A stretch of DNA of 64,000 bases from Mycobacterium sp. IS-1264 (GCF_001954195.1 NZ_MBES01000058.1:62001-126000), one strand, 5' to 3'; numbered from the stretch's first letter, positions 1 to 9,549 are shown. Numbers and translations: made by a program. The notes: generated by a model not told the origin, from the sequence alone.

Positions 1-4
1 AATC

Positions 5-421
5 ATGTTGATTCCCCGCAAAGTCAAGCACCGCAAGCAGCACCATCCCCGCCAGCGCGGCATCGCCAGCGGCGGTACGCAGGTGAACTTCGGCGACTAC
101 GGAATCCAGGCCCTCGAGCACGCCTACGTCACCAACCGGCAGATCGAGTCCGCGCGTATCGCGATCAACCGCCACATCAAGCGTGGCGGCAAGGTGTGGA
201 TCAACGTCTTTCCCGACCGCCCGCTGACCAAGAAGCCCGCGGAGACCCGGATGGGTTCGGGTAAGGGTTCGCCGGAGTGGTGGATTGTCAACGTCAAGCC
301 GGGCCGGATCCTGTTCGAGCTCAGTTACCCGAACGAGCAGACCGCCCGTGCGGCGCTCACCCGCGCGATCCACAAGCTGCCGATCAAGGCACGCATCGTT
401 ACCCGAGAGGATCAGTTCTGA
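5..421 (+). CDS. rplP: 50S ribosomal protein L16
   Basis: Ribosomal protein L16 of the large subunit, which helps organise the peptidyl-transferase centre and the A-site tRNA region. The 138-residue product has the expected length, begins [14 protein letters not shown] and keeps the family signature region ([13 protein letters not shown], about residues 80-92) that binds 23S rRNA. The start at the fifth base gives the family N-terminus, so the gene is complete although it touches the window edge. Its last base is the first base of rpmC, so the two are translationally coupled within the S10 operon, whose earlier genes must lie just outside. Confidence 0.98.
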   Translation: MLIPRKVKHRKQHHPRQRGIASGGTQVNFGDYGIQALEHAYVTNRQIESARIAINRHIKRGGKVWINVFPDRPLTKKPAETRMGSGKGSPEWWIVNVKPGRILFELSYPNEQTARAALTRAIHKLPIKARIVTREDQF

Positions 422-654
422 TGGCAGTGGGAATTTCGCCTGGCGAACTGCGTGAGCTCACCGACGACGAGTTGACCGAGCGCCTGCGCGAATCCAAGGA
501 GGAGCTGTTCAACCTCCGCTTCCAGATGGCGACTGGGCAGCTCAACAACAACCGCCGGCTGCGGACCGTGCGCCAGGAAATCGCGCGCGTCTACACCGTG
601 CTGCGGGAACGAGAACTGGGCCTGGCTTCCGGGCCCGACGGTAAGGAATCGTGA
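421..654 (+). CDS. rpmC: 50S ribosomal protein L29
   Basis: Ribosomal protein L29, a small alpha-helical protein near the exit of the nascent-chain tunnel. The 77-residue product has the L29 core ([16 protein letters not shown] followed by [15 protein letters not shown]). An open frame continues upstream in rplP, but the start is placed at the ATG at 421, which overlaps the last base of rplP and gives the usual N-terminus ([13 protein letters not shown]). It ends in a TGATG overlap with rpsQ. Confidence 0.97.
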   Translation: MAVGISPGELRELTDDELTERLRESKEELFNLRFQMATGQLNNNRRLRTVRQEIARVYTVLRERELGLASGPDGKES

Positions 655-1049
655 TGGCAGAATCCAAGACCGCGTCCAAGGCCGCCGCAAAGAAGGCCCC
701 GGCGAAGGCGGCGGCGAAGGCCGCTCCTAAGCGCGCCGCCGCGCAGGACACCGCGGCGAAGGACAAGGGCCCCAAGCACACGCCGGCCGCCCCGAAGACC
801 CGTGGCCGGCGCAAGACGCGCATCGGTTACGTGGTGAGCGACAAGATGCAGAAGACCATCGTGGTCGAGCTGGAAGACCGCATGCGGCACCCGCTGTACG
901 GCAAGATCATCCGAACCACCAAGAAGGTCAAGGCGCACGACGAGAACAGCACCGCCGGCATCGGAGACCGGGTCGCGCTGATGGAGACGCGTCCGATCTC
1001 GGCGACCAAACGCTGGCGGCTCGTCGAGATCCTCGAGAAGGCCAAGTAG
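654..1049 (+). CDS. rpsQ: 30S ribosomal protein S17, N-terminally extended
   Basis: Ribosomal protein S17, an OB-fold primary binder of 16S rRNA. The conserved S17 domain covers roughly residues 50-131 ([20 protein letters not shown] ... RWRLVEI). It is preceded by about 45 residues rich in Ala, Lys and Pro, an extension found in mycobacteria and probably disordered. The start is the ATG at 654, which shares a base with the rpmC stop; a GTG at 651 would add one residue. It is the last gene of the S10 operon here and is followed by a strong hairpin. Confidence 0.96.
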   Translation: MAESKTASKAAAKKAPAKAAAKAAPKRAAAQDTAAKDKGPKHTPAAPKTRGRRKTRIGYVVSDKMQKTIVVELEDRMRHPLYGKIIRTTKKVKAHDENSTAGIGDRVALMETRPISATKRWRLVEILEKAK

Positions 1050-1075
1050 TCCCGAACGAACCCTCGGCGAGCAGT

Positions 1076-1117
1076 CGCAAAAGTCCCCATTTTGGACCGA
1101 GAATGGGGGCTTTTGCG
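1076..1117 (+). terminator. Hairpin terminator after rpsQ
   Basis: Sixteen-pair inverted repeat: the left arm at 1076-1091 contains CGCAAAAGTCCCCATT and the right arm at 1102-1117 contains AATGGGGGCTTTTGCG, with one G-T wobble and a 10-base loop. No long T tract follows, as is usual for mycobacterial terminators. It lies 26 bases after the rpsQ stop and before atsA, separating the S10 operon from the sulfatase gene. Confidence 0.75.
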
Positions 1118-1206
1118 TCTTCTCACAAATCTCAGCCGATTGATAACTGGCGCGTGTAATGTCCTCGGACGTTCGGTAAGTCACTACGAGGATGAGGCTG
1201 GCGGCC

Positions 1207-3555
1207 ATGACCGAGTTTCAGGGCAAGATCGAGCTGGATATTCGCGATTCGGAGCCGGACTGGGGTCCGTACGCCGCGCCGACCGCGCCGCCGAACTCGC
1301 CGAACATCCTCTATCTGGTCTGGGACGACACCGGTATCGCGACCTGGGACTGCTTCGGCGGCCTGGTCGAGATGCCCGCCATGACGCGGATCGCCGAGCG
1401 CGGGGTGCGCCTGTCCCAGTTCCACACCACCGCGCTGTGCTCACCGACCCGCGCGTCGTTGCTGACCGGTCGCAACGCCACCACCGTGGGCATGGCCACC
1501 ATCGAGGAATTCACCGACGGCTTCCCCAATTGCAACGGTCGCATTCCGCCCGACACCGCACTGCTGTCCGAAGCGCTCGCCGAACGCGGCTACAACACCT
1601 ATTGCGTCGGCAAGTGGCATCTGACTCCGCTCGAGGAGTCCAGCATGGCGTCGACCAAGCGGCACTGGCCGACCTCGCGCGGTTTCGAACGGTTCTACGG
1701 ATTCCTCGGGGGAGAGACCGACCAGTGGTATCCCGACCTGGTGTACGACAACCACCCGGTGAATCCGCCGGGCACACCGGAAGATGGCTATCACTTGTCG
1801 AAGGACATCGCCGACAAGACCATCGAATTCATCCGCGACGCCAAGGTGATCGCGCCCGACAAACCGTGGTTCAGCTATGTGTGCCCCGGCGCCGGACACG
1901 CGCCGCACCACGTCTTCAAGGAATGGGCCGACAAATACGCGGGCCGGTTCGACATGGGTTATGAGCGCTACCGCGAGATCGTGCTGGAAAAGCAGAAGTC
2001 GATGGGGATCGTGCCCCCGGACACCGAATTGTCGCCCGTCAACCCGTATTTGGACGTGACGGGACCGCAGGGCCAGGCGTGGCCGATGCAGGACACGGTG
2101 CGGCCGTGGGATTCGCTGGGCGACGAAGAGAAAAAGCTGTTCAACCGGATGGCCGAGGTGTTCGCCGGCTTCCTCAGCTACACCGATGCCCAGATCGGCC
2201 GAATCCTGGACTATCTCGAGGAGTCCGGCCAGCTGGACAACACCATCATCGTGGTGATCTCCGACAACGGCGCCAGCGGCGAGGGCGGTCCGAACGGATC
2301 GGTCAACGAAGGGAAGTTCTTCAACGGCTACATCGACACGGTCGAAGAGAGCATGAAGCTGTTCGACAACCTCGGCGGGCCGGAGACCTACAACCATTAC
2401 CCGATCGGTTGGGCGATGGCCTTCAACACGCCCTACAAGCTCTTCAAGCGCTACGCCTCGCACGAAGGCGGCATCGCCGACACCGCGATCATCTCCTGGC
2501 CCGACGGTATTGCCGCACACGGCGAGGTCCGCGACAACTACGTCAACGTCTGCGATATCACGCCCACGGTCTACGACCTGTTGGACATGACGCCGCCGGA
2601 GTCGGTCAAGGGCATCCCGCAGAAGCCGCTGGACGGCGTGAGCTTCAAAGCGGCCCTTGCCGATCCGAACGCCGACACAGGGAAGCAGACCCAGTTCTAC
2701 GCCATGCTGGGCACCCGCGGAATCTGGCACCAGGGCTGGTTCGCCAACACGATCCACGCGGCGACACCGGCGGGCTGGTCGCATTTCGACGCCGACCGCT
2801 GGGAGCTGTTCCACATCGAGGCCGATCGCAGCCAATGCCACGACCTGGCCGCCGAGCAACCCGAGAAGCTGGAAGAGCTTAAGGCGCTGTGGTTTTCCGA
2901 GGCTGACAAGTACAACGGCCTTCCGCTGGCCGATCTGGACCTCATGGAAACGCTGACACGTTTCCGCCCCTACCTGGTCGGCGAGCGGACCAGCTACACC
3001 TACTATCCGAACTGCGCCGACGTCGGCATCGGCGCCGCCGCCGAGATTCGTGGCCGGTCGTTTGCCGTGCTGGCCGATGTGACCATCGATACCACCGGCG
3101 CCGAAGGCGTTCTTTTCAAGCAGGGCGGCGCCCACGGAGGGCATGTGCTGTTCATCCGGGACGGGCGCCTGCACTACGTCTACAACTTCCTCGGCGAGCG
3201 GCAGCAGCTGGTTTCGTCGTCGGACCCGGTTCCGCTGGGCCGGCACGTGTTCGGCGTCGGCTATCTGCGGACCGGAACCGTCGCGAACAGCCACACCCCG
3301 CTCGGTGACCTCACGCTGTTCGTCGACGACAAGGAAGTCGGCACGCTCGCCGATGTGAGCACCCATCCCGGAACGTTCGGGCTGGCCGGTGCCGGCATCA
3401 CGGTCGGGCGCAACGGCGGTTCGGGAGTGTCCAGTCGCTACAAGGCGCCGTTCGAGTTCACCGGTGGCACCATCAAGCAGGTCGACGTCGACCTGTCCGG
3501 CCGGCCCTACATCGACGTGGAAGCCGAAGTTGCGCTTGCGTTTTCGCGCGACTGA
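1207..3555 (+). CDS. atsA: Type I arylsulfatase
   Basis: Formylglycine-dependent sulfatase hydrolysing sulfate esters. The alkaline-phosphatase-like fold starts with SPNILYLVWDD (metal site). The sulfatase signature CSPTRASLLTGR has its modifiable Cys at residue 78, followed by GKWHL and HAPHH; the C-terminal 170 residues form an additional beta-rich domain. It resembles M. tuberculosis AtsA (Rv0711, about 787 aa). Either the ATG at 1207 or the in-frame ATG at 1192 (five residues longer) could be the start; I chose 1207 because the homologous region begins there. No signal peptide is visible. The enzyme needed to make the formylglycine is encoded at 7451-8347, separated from atsA by other genes. 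Confidence 0.93.
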   Translation: MTEFQGKIELDIRDSEPDWGPYAAPTAPPNSPNILYLVWDDTGIATWDCFGGLVEMPAMTRIAERGVRLSQFHTTALCSPTRASLLTGRNATTVGMATIEEFTDGFPNCNGRIPPDTALLSEALAERGYNTYCVGKWHLTPLEESSMASTKRHWPTSRGFERFYGFLGGETDQWYPDLVYDNHPVNPPGTPEDGYHLSKDIADKTIEFIRDAKVIAPDKPWFSYVCPGAGHAPHHVFKEWADKYAGRFDMGYERYREIVLEKQKSMGIVPPDTELSPVNPYLDVTGPQGQAWPMQDTVRPWDSLGDEEKKLFNRMAEVFAGFLSYTDAQIGRILDYLEESGQLDNTIIVVISDNGASGEGGPNGSVNEGKFFNGYIDTVEESMKLFDNLGGPETYNHYPIGWAMAFNTPYKLFKRYASHEGGIADTAIISWPDGIAAHGEVRDNYVNVCDITPTVYDLLDMTPPESVKGIPQKPLDGVSFKAALADPNADTGKQTQFYAMLGTRGIWHQGWFANTIHAATPAGWSHFDADRWELFHIEADRSQCHDLAAEQPEKLEELKALWFSEADKYNGLPLADLDLMETLTRFRPYLVGERTSYTYYPNCADVGIGAAAEIRGRSFAVLADVTIDTTGAEGVLFKQGGAHGGHVLFIRDGRLHYVYNFLGERQQLVSSSDPVPLGRHVFGVGYLRTGTVANSHTPLGDLTLFVDDKEVGTLADVSTHPGTFGLAGAGITVGRNGGSGVSSRYKAPFEFTGGTIKQVDVDLSGRPYIDVEAEVALAFSRD

Positions 3556-4180
3556 ACTGGGCATCGGCCTGCTTTGCCTGTGCGTGGGCGTGGCGGTGGG
3601 CTGCGAGCGGACCACCGGTGGCACCGCCCCGGTGACATCCAGACATCCCGACCCGGCCGAGCCCGTACCGGGCGTCGAAGTCACCCTGCCCGACCACATC
3701 CCGCCGAACGCCGTCGCGTGCATGCCGCCACCGCCGACCAGCGGAAGCATGGCCAGGGCGGCGGTGGCGGATCCGGTGGCACCGATGATCGTCACGCCGC
3801 TGCCGGACGGCTGGAACTCGACTTCCGGCAGCGGCGACGTGGCGCTGACATCGACCGGCCCCGAAGGGATGTCGGTGAAGGTGACCATCACCCCGACGGA
3901 CCTCGATCCCGGGGGAGCGTTCCTGCGCTACGCCGCCGACCTGCGCACGGCCAAGCCCGGCGTACGCCTCACCGTCGCACCGGCTCAGTTCTGCGGCTAC
4001 AGCAGCCAGCTGCTGAACGGCATGGGGTCGGGCACTGCCTTCGCCGATCGCATCACCCACATCTGGACCAACACCAGGGCGTACCTGGTGGTCATCCATC
4101 TTGAAGGCCCCGCGGGCGCGCCCGGCTTCGATGCGGCGAAATCCACGGTGACGCAGCAGTTCGCGGTCGTAATCCCCTGA
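3530..4180 (+). CDS. Putative exported lipoprotein, function unknown
   Basis: Predicted 216-residue protein starting at a TTG inside the end of atsA (26-base overlap). The N-terminus has basic residues (RLRFR), a hydrophobic stretch (LGIGLLCLCVGVAVG) and a Cys about 25 residues in, consistent with a lipoprotein signal though the lipobox VAVGC is weak. The mature part is Pro/Thr-rich and then holds a compact domain ending in FDAAKSTVTQQFAVVIP, a style seen in small mycobacterial cell-wall lipoproteins. I do not recognise a family. Start choice is uncertain: another TTG lies at 3536 and there is no ATG or GTG in frame nearby. The overlap suggests co-expression with atsA. Confidence 0.65.
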   Translation: MRLRFRATELGIGLLCLCVGVAVGCERTTGGTAPVTSRHPDPAEPVPGVEVTLPDHIPPNAVACMPPPPTSGSMARAAVADPVAPMIVTPLPDGWNSTSGSGDVALTSTGPEGMSVKVTITPTDLDPGGAFLRYAADLRTAKPGVRLTVAPAQFCGYSSQLLNGMGSGTAFADRITHIWTNTRAYLVVIHLEGPAGAPGFDAAKSTVTQQFAVVIP

Positions 4181-4206
4181 AAGTCCGTTTTCGTTGTTGG
4201 GCCGCT

Positions 4207-4215
4207 GCTAGCATC
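4207..4215 (+). promoter_or_regulatory. Possible -10 region upstream of first DUF4436 gene
   Basis: GCTAGCATC lies 18 bases before the ATG at 4234. The same motif (GCTARCATC or a close form) recurs at a short distance before the three other paralogues. TAGCAT would serve as a SigA -10 hexamer; no convincing -35 was found. Confidence 0.4.
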
Positions 4216-4233
4216 TGGCCCCGTGATGCCTCT

Positions 4234-5154
4234 ATGACCGCCGGACCTCTGCCGCCGCCGGCGCCGGCCGGGGGGCGCGGCCGCCAGCTCGCGATCGCGT
4301 TCGCGATCCTGGTGGCCGTCATCGTCGTCTATGTCCTTTCGCTGATCGCCGTGCACCTGCTGGCCAAGTCGGCGCCCCCGCTGCCCGCGGTGGACCTGAG
4401 CAAGGTCGAGGCCGAGGACAGCGTCGTGCAGGTGCGCCTGGAGAAGCTGGATACCGTCGCCAACCGCTTGACGGTGAATGTTCTTGTCTATCCGAAGGAT
4501 TCGCTGTACGACAAGAACTTCGGGGTGCTCACCACCGATGCCGCGGTTCGGCTGTATCCGGAGAACGACCTGGGGGACCTGCAGTACCCGGTGGGCAAGG
4601 CGCCGGCGCAAGTCAGCACCACCATCGGCGCGCAGGGTGATCCCGGAAACTGGCCGTTCGACTCCTACAAGACGGAGGTCATCGCGGCCGACGTGTTCAC
4701 CGGCTCCGGCCCCAACCGCGAAAAGGCGCCCGCCCGTGTCGAAGCCACCGGGAAGCTCGACGGCTGGGACGCCACCGTCACCCGCGTCCACGATCCCGAC
4801 GATGCCAACCCCAACGTGCAGGACAACGTGATCATCACGTTGCATAGGGCCAAGGGGCCGCTGATCTTCGACGTCGGCATCTGCCTGGTCCTGATCGCCC
4901 TGCCCGTGCTGGCGTTGTGGGTGGCCATTCCCGTGGCGTTGGGCCGGACCGCCTTCTTACCGCCGATGACAACCTGGTACGGCGCGATGCTGTTTGCGAT
5001 TGTCCCGCTGCGAAACATCTTGCCCGGCAGCCCACCGTACGGTTCGTGGATCGACCAAGCCGTCGTGCTGTGGGTGTTGATCGGGCTGGTGGTCGCGATG
5101 GCGCTCTTCCTGGTCGGTTGGTGGCGCCAACGGGAGCGACGGCAAAAGCCCTGA
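4234..5154 (+). CDS. DUF4436-type membrane protein, copy 1
   Basis: A 306-residue membrane protein of unknown function, first of four paralogues in this island; it resembles M. tuberculosis Rv0713. One transmembrane helix near residues 17-43 (AIAFAILVAVIVVYVLSLIA) is followed by about 160 residues predicted outside the membrane, containing the paralogue signature NWPFDSYKTE, and then three closely spaced helices from about residue 205 to 300 (LIFDVGICLVLIALPVLALW; WYGAMLFAIVPLRNILPG; VVLWVLIGLVVAMALFLVGW). The tail is short and basic (WRQRERRQKP). The next gene, pstS, converges on it with one base between stops. DUF4436 is my recollection of the family name. Confidence 0.8.
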   Translation: MTAGPLPPPAPAGGRGRQLAIAFAILVAVIVVYVLSLIAVHLLAKSAPPLPAVDLSKVEAEDSVVQVRLEKLDTVANRLTVNVLVYPKDSLYDKNFGVLTTDAAVRLYPENDLGDLQYPVGKAPAQVSTTIGAQGDPGNWPFDSYKTEVIAADVFTGSGPNREKAPARVEATGKLDGWDATVTRVHDPDDANPNVQDNVIITLHRAKGPLIFDVGICLVLIALPVLALWVAIPVALGRTAFLPPMTTWYGAMLFAIVPLRNILPGSPPYGSWIDQAVVLWVLIGLVVAMALFLVGWWRQRERRQKP

Positions 5155-5155
5155 C

Positions 5156-6277
5156 CTACTGTGGGTTCGGTGCTCCGGTGATGGCGTCGACGGCGCTGGA
5201 TACCCGTGCCTGGAAGTCGGACGACAGCGGGATGTAACCGCTTTTGTTGAGGTCGATCTGGCCGGGGCCGATGGCTGCCTGCAGAAATGCCTTGACCGCC
5301 TGGGCCACATCGGGGCTCGGGTAGGTGGAGCAGACGATCTCGTAGGTGGCCAACACGATCGGGTAGACGTCGGGCTGGGCGGGGTTGTAGAACGACGAAA
5401 GGTCGAGGACGAGGTCGTTGCCGTTGCCGATGATTTTGGCTCCGGTGATGGTCTTGCCGACCGTGTCGGTGCCGATCCGGACCGGGCGCAGCGACCTACG
5501 GCTCGCCGGAGTTTTGATCTCGGCGGCGTAAAGCCCTTGCTGCAGCGCGAAAGACAACTCGTTGTAGCTGATCGCGCCCTCGGTGGTTTTCACGGCCGCC
5601 GAGGTGCCGACGTTTCCCGCGGCGCCGGTGCCGACCCCGCCGTTGAACATCTTGCCCGCGCCCTTGCTCCACGCACCGCCCGACGCGGCCTGGAGGTAGG
5701 ACTGGAAGTTGTCGGTGGTGCCGGATGCGTCGCTGCGATAGATGACCCGGATGTCCTCCGCCGGCATGGATGCGTTGAGCGCCGTTAGGGCCGGGTCGTC
5801 CCAGCGCGTGATGGTGCCGTTGAAGATCTTTGCCAGCGTGGGAGCGTCGAGCACCAACGAGTCGACGGAGCTGAGGTTGTAGGTGATGGCGAGGGGGCTG
5901 AAGACCACCGGCAGGTTCCAGGCGTCGGCGCCTCCGCATCGCTGCTTGGCGGCGGCGTATTGGTCGCCCGAGAGGGGCGTGTCCGATCCACCGAAATCGG
6001 TTTTGGCACTGAGGAATTCGCTGATTCCCGCGCCCGAGCCGTTGGCCGTGTAGTTTAGCGTCTGCCCGGAGCAGACCTTTGTGTAGGCCGCGACGAATCG
6101 GGTCATCGCATGGGCCTGCGCGGTCGAGCCGCTGGCGGCCAGGGCCTGCTTGCCGCCACAGTCCACCTTGGCCCCGGCGGCATACGCCAGGGTCGCATGG
6201 GAGTTGCTGCAGGCGGTGAGGGCGATGGCGCCCGCCGCGAGCACGCTCACGGCGGCGGCTGATCGCTTGTGCTTCAC
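5156..6277 (-). CDS. pstS: Periplasmic phosphate-binding lipoprotein PstS
   Basis: Phosphate-binding component of an ABC phosphate importer, anchored outside the membrane. The 373-residue product starts at GTG 6277 with signal [20 protein letters not shown] and lipobox LTAC (Cys23). Family motifs are clear: [51 protein letters not shown] and ISYNELSFA, giving the phosphate-contacting Ser, Asp and Thr residues. It resembles PstS3. No pstA, pstB or pstC is nearby, so it must work with a permease encoded elsewhere or act as an orphan receptor. It lies between the first and second DUF4436 genes, transcribed away from the second. Confidence 0.94.
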   Translation of the reverse strand: MKHKRSAAAVSVLAAGAIALTACSNSHATLAYAAGAKVDCGGKQALAASGSTAQAHAMTRFVAAYTKVCSGQTLNYTANGSGAGISEFLSAKTDFGGSDTPLSGDQYAAAKQRCGGADAWNLPVVFSPLAITYNLSSVDSLVLDAPTLAKIFNGTITRWDDPALTALNASMPAEDIRVIYRSDASGTTDNFQSYLQAASGGAWSKGAGKMFNGGVGTGAAGNVGTSAAVKTTEGAISYNELSFALQQGLYAAEIKTPASRRSLRPVRIGTDTVGKTITGAKIIGNGNDLVLDLSSFYNPAQPDVYPIVLATYEIVCSTYPSPDVAQAVKAFLQAAIGPGQIDLNKSGYIPLSSDFQARVSSAVDAITGAPNPQ

Positions 6278-6414
6278 AGGCAGACATTTACCGCGACCGG
6301 ATTAACAGGCAAACCAACACCGGATGAACGGGTTCGCTGAGAGGGTCGGCGGGTTGCCGGAAATTGCCTATTGATCGCGGAAATTTCGATTGCCCGCGCG
6401 GACCGCACCGGTTC

Positions 6415-6423
6415 GCTAACATC
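6415..6423 (+). promoter_or_regulatory. Possible -10 region upstream of second DUF4436 gene
   Basis: GCTAACATC, preceded by GTTC, matches the motif upstream of the other DUF4436 genes. It lies 56 bases before the ATG at 6479, inside the 200-base divergent region shared with pstS. Confidence 0.4.
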
Positions 6424-6478
6424 GAATCCTCGTGTGCTCGCCCACCGGGCTGCCGCAACCTCACGGAGGTCTTGACCG

Positions 6479-7420
6479 ATGACCCACCAAGCTCCACCAG
6501 CGCCACCGCCCTCGACGCCTCCCACGCCGACGCCCGAGGCCGCGCCCGATGCTCCACCCAAACGGGGGGGACGGCGCACGCTGTTGGTGATCGGCATCCT
6601 GGTGGCATTCATCATTGTCTACGGCCTGTCGCTCTTCGGCGTCCACTTGCTGTCCAAATCGGCGGCACCGATCAAGCCGCCGGACTTGAACGCCACCGGC
6701 GACACCGTCGTGCTGGTGCGCCTCGAAAAGCTGGAAACCGTCGCGAATCGCCTCACGGTGAAGGTGCTGGTGATCCCCGAGGATTCCATGTTCGACAAGC
6801 GCCTCGACGTCCTCAAGACTGACACCGCGGTGCGGATGGACCCTCCTAACGATCTCGGCGACCTCCAATACCCGGCGGGCAAGTCGCCCGCGCAGGTTGC
6901 CACCACGATCGAGGCGCATGGCGATCCGAACAACTGGCCGTTCGACTCTTACAGCACAGACACCCTGTCGGCGGAGGTGCTCGTCGGGCAAGGCGATGCC
7001 CGCCAGTACATACCCGCCCGGGTGGAAGTGACCGGGGCACTGGACGGTTGGGACGTCAGCGTCCAGCGCGTGGGCGAGGCCAGCCAGGAGGCGGATCGCC
7101 CGGACAACGTCATCATCACGTTGCATCGCGCCAAGGGGCCGCTGATCTTCGACCTGGGCATTTGCCTGGTCCTGTTCGCCCTACCCACGCTGGCTTTTGC
7201 CGTGGCCATTCAAATCGCGCTGGGCAGACGGAAATTCGTGCCGCCCTTCGTGACGTGGTTCGCCGCCATGCTGTTCGCCGTGATCCCGATACGCAATTTC
7301 CTGCCGGGGTCTCCGCCGCCGGGCGCATGGATCGACCAGGTTCTGGTGATCTGGGTGCTGATGGCGCTCGTCGCTGCGATGGCCCTGTACATGTTCACCT
7401 GGTACCGACAATCGGACTGA
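6479..7420 (+). CDS. DUF4436-type membrane protein, copy 2
   Basis: A 313-residue paralogue of the proteins at 4234, 8557 and 9627; its length equals what I recall for M. tuberculosis Rv0713. A Pro-rich cytoplasmic head of about 32 residues (APPAPPPSTPPTPTPEAAP) precedes one transmembrane helix (TLLVIGILVAFIIVYGLSLF), an external domain with NNWPFDSYSTD, and three C-terminal helices. The start ATG has a good ribosome site, CGGAGGT, eight bases upstream. It is followed 30 bases later by the formylglycine-generating enzyme gene, so the two may be co-transcribed. Function unknown. Confidence 0.82.
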   Translation: MTHQAPPAPPPSTPPTPTPEAAPDAPPKRGGRRTLLVIGILVAFIIVYGLSLFGVHLLSKSAAPIKPPDLNATGDTVVLVRLEKLETVANRLTVKVLVIPEDSMFDKRLDVLKTDTAVRMDPPNDLGDLQYPAGKSPAQVATTIEAHGDPNNWPFDSYSTDTLSAEVLVGQGDARQYIPARVEVTGALDGWDVSVQRVGEASQEADRPDNVIITLHRAKGPLIFDLGICLVLFALPTLAFAVAIQIALGRRKFVPPFVTWFAAMLFAVIPIRNFLPGSPPPGAWIDQVLVIWVLMALVAAMALYMFTWYRQSD

Positions 7421-7450
7421 GCCGCTTCGCGGCCGTCCTACCCTGAGGGA

Positions 7451-8347
7451 GTGCTCACCGAGCTAGTCGACCTGCCGGGCGGATCGTTCCGCATGGGCTC
7501 GACGAGCTTCTACCCCGAAGAGGCGCCGATCCACACCGTGACCGTCGCCGCATTCGCGGTGGAGCGGCACCCGGTGACCAATGCGCAATTCGCCGAATTC
7601 GTCGACGCCACAGGATATGTGACGGTCGCCGAGCAACCGATCGATCCGACGCTGTACCCCGGTGCGGACCCGGCCGACCTGTGCCCGGGAGCGATGGTTT
7701 TCCGCCCGACGCGGGGCCCGGTCGATCTGCGCGACTGGCGGCAGTGGTGGGGCTGGGCGCCGGGTGCGACCTGGCGCCATCCGTTCGGTCCCGAAGGCCC
7801 GGAAAGCACCGCCGACCGAGCCGATCACCCGGTGGTCCAGGTGGCCTATGCCGACGCCGCGGCCTACGCCCGATGGGCGGGGCGGCGGTTGCCGACCGAG
7901 GCCGAGTGGGAGTACGCCGCGCGCGGCGGCGCCACGACGACCTACGCGTGGGGCGACGAGGAGAAGCCCGGCGGCCGGCTGATGGCCAACACTTGGCAGG
8001 GCAGCTTCCCGTACCGCAACGATGGGGCGCTCGGCTGGAAGGGGACGTCGCCGGTGGGGACCTTCCCCCCCAACGGTTTTGGCCTCGTCGACATGATCGG
8101 CAACGTCTGGGAGTGGACCGCCACCGAGTTTTCCGCGCACCACCGGCTCGACCGGCCGCCGAAGGCCTGCTGCACACCAACGGGACCCGCCGATCCGGCC
8201 GTCAGTCAGACGTTGAAGGGTGGCTCGCACCTGTGCGCTCCGGAGTATTGCCATCGCTACCGTCCCGCCGCGCGGTCGCCCCAGTCGCAGGACACCGCGA
8301 CCACCCACATCGGGTTTCGCTGCGTGGCCGATCCAGCGTCCGGCTAG
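7451..8347 (+). CDS. Formylglycine-generating enzyme (sulfatase maturase)
   Basis: Copper-dependent oxidase that converts the sulfatase-signature Cys into formylglycine, hence the activator of AtsA. The 298-residue product shows the SUMF1/FGE fold: LPGGSFRMGS at residues 8-17, HPVTNAQFAEFV, RRLPTEAEWEYAARGG, NVWEWT and GFRCV at the end. The catalytic Cys pair is at residues 262 and 267 in GGSHLCAPEYCHRYRPAAR, matching the family's two active-site cysteines. Start is GTG 7451 with GAGGGA just upstream. It corresponds to M. tuberculosis Rv0712, where it adjoins atsA; here pstS, a lipoprotein gene and two DUF4436 genes lie between. Confidence 0.93.
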   Translation: MLTELVDLPGGSFRMGSTSFYPEEAPIHTVTVAAFAVERHPVTNAQFAEFVDATGYVTVAEQPIDPTLYPGADPADLCPGAMVFRPTRGPVDLRDWRQWWGWAPGATWRHPFGPEGPESTADRADHPVVQVAYADAAAYARWAGRRLPTEAEWEYAARGGATTTYAWGDEEKPGGRLMANTWQGSFPYRNDGALGWKGTSPVGTFPPNGFGLVDMIGNVWEWTATEFSAHHRLDRPPKACCTPTGPADPAVSQTLKGGSHLCAPEYCHRYRPAARSPQSQDTATTHIGFRCVADPASG

Positions 8348-8484
8348 CAACGTCGGGGGCACTCGCCGGTCGCGCCCGACTCGGGTCGTCCGTCCGGCAG
8401 GTGAACGGTGGATGTCCGGTGGGTGACGGAACCGCCATACGCACGCCGACATGCGATTTCGCCGCGCGGGCCGCGCGGCCGTTC

Positions 8485-8493
8485 GCTACCATC
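8485..8493 (+). promoter_or_regulatory. Possible -10 region upstream of third DUF4436 gene
   Basis: GCTACCATC, preceded by GTTC exactly as upstream of copy 2, 63 bases before the ATG at 8557. The surrounding GC-rich sequence also resembles the copy 2 upstream region, consistent with duplication of promoter and gene together. Confidence 0.4.
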
Positions 8494-8556
8494 TGACGAC
8501 GTGGCGCCCCGAAAAACTGGATCGCACCGGCCAGCTCCAGACCGGCTCCAGCAACG

Positions 8557-9549
8557 ATGACCACGCAAGCGCGGCCGGCACCGCCCGCGGCCCCGTCGAC
8601 GGACCAGCCGTCGCCGCCCGCCGTCTCGTCGACGGCGTCGTCGGGAAACGGGAAGCCACCGCAGAAGCCGAAACCCTCGAAACCGCGCATCGCGATCGGG
8701 GTGGGTGTCCTGGTGACCGTCGTCGCCGCCTACGCCCTGTCGCTGCTGGGCGTCCACTGGCTGGAAAGGTCGGAGGGGCCGCTGCCTCCGCTGGATCTGA
8801 GCCAGGGCGGGGGAGACGCGACCATCGTGCAGCTGCGCGTCGAGGAGCTGAAGCCGGTCGCACACCGCCTCTCGGTGAATGTGCTTGTGTATCCGGGAGT
8901 TTCGGCGTATGACAACCGCTACGACGTGCTCGGCACTGATGTCGCGGTGCGCCTGTATCCGACCAGCGACCTTGGGGACCTGCATTACCCGAGGGGAAAG
9001 GCGCCCGCGCAACTGAGCACCACCGTCGAGGCCCGCGGCGATCCCGGCAACTGGCCGTTCGACTCCTACCAGACCGAGCCGATCTCGGCCGATGCGTTCG
9101 TCGGAGCGGGCGACAGCCCCAAGAAAGTGCCCGCCCGCGTCGAGGTGACGGGGGAGCTGGACGGTTGGGACATCAGCGTCCACCGCGTCCACGACCCTGC
9201 CGCGCTGCCGACGTCTCGCGCCAGCGACAACGGAAATGTCGTCATCACCCTGCGAAGGGCCAAGGGGCCGTTGATCTTTGACCTGGGCATCTGCTTGGTG
9301 CTGATCAGCCTGCCTACCCTGGCGCTGTTGGTGGCCATTCCGATGGCCCTGGGCAGGAGAAAATTCCTGCCGCCGTTCGCGACCTGGTACGCCGCGAACC
9401 TGTTCGCCATCGTCCCGCTGCGCAACATCCTCCCCGGGGCCCCGCCGCCGGGCTCGTGGATCGACCAAGCGATCGTGCAGTGGGTGCTGATCGCCTTGGT
9501 GACGGCGATGAGCTTGTACATCTTCGCGTGGGTCCGGCAAGGGGACTGA
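8557..9549 (+). CDS. DUF4436-type membrane protein, copy 3
   Basis: A 330-residue paralogue. It has a Pro/Ser/Lys-rich head of about 45 residues (QPSPPAVSSTASSGNGKPPQ), a transmembrane helix at about residues 46-70 (IGVGVLVTVVAAYALSLLGV), an external domain with the signature NWPFDSYQTE and DGWDISVHRV, and the three-helix C-terminal block ending WVLIALVTAMSLYIFAWVRQ. In the external domain it is closer to copy 1 (both have NVLVYP and VAVRLYP-like segments) than to copies 2 and 4. It is followed by a 77-base AT-richer gap before copy 4. Function unknown. Confidence 0.8.
   Translation: MTTQARPAPPAAPSTDQPSPPAVSSTASSGNGKPPQKPKPSKPRIAIGVGVLVTVVAAYALSLLGVHWLERSEGPLPPLDLSQGGGDATIVQLRVEELKPVAHRLSVNVLVYPGVSAYDNRYDVLGTDVAVRLYPTSDLGDLHYPRGKAPAQLSTTVEARGDPGNWPFDSYQTEPISADAFVGAGDSPKKVPARVEVTGELDGWDISVHRVHDPAALPTSRASDNGNVVITLRRAKGPLIFDLGICLVLISLPTLALLVAIPMALGRRKFLPPFATWYAANLFAIVPLRNILPGAPPPGSWIDQAIVQWVLIALVTAMSLYIFAWVRQGD

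Noticed and set aside
1441..3891. An 816-codon open frame antisense to atsA
   Set aside because: It is opposite a well-conserved sulfatase; its translation is low-complexity Val/Gly/Arg-rich with no family features, a common artefact in GC-rich DNA.
7421..7433. Small hairpin GCCGC/GCGGC between the second DUF4436 gene and the maturase gene
   Set aside because: Five pairs with a three-base loop is weak for this GC content and could arise by chance; the genes may still be co-transcribed.
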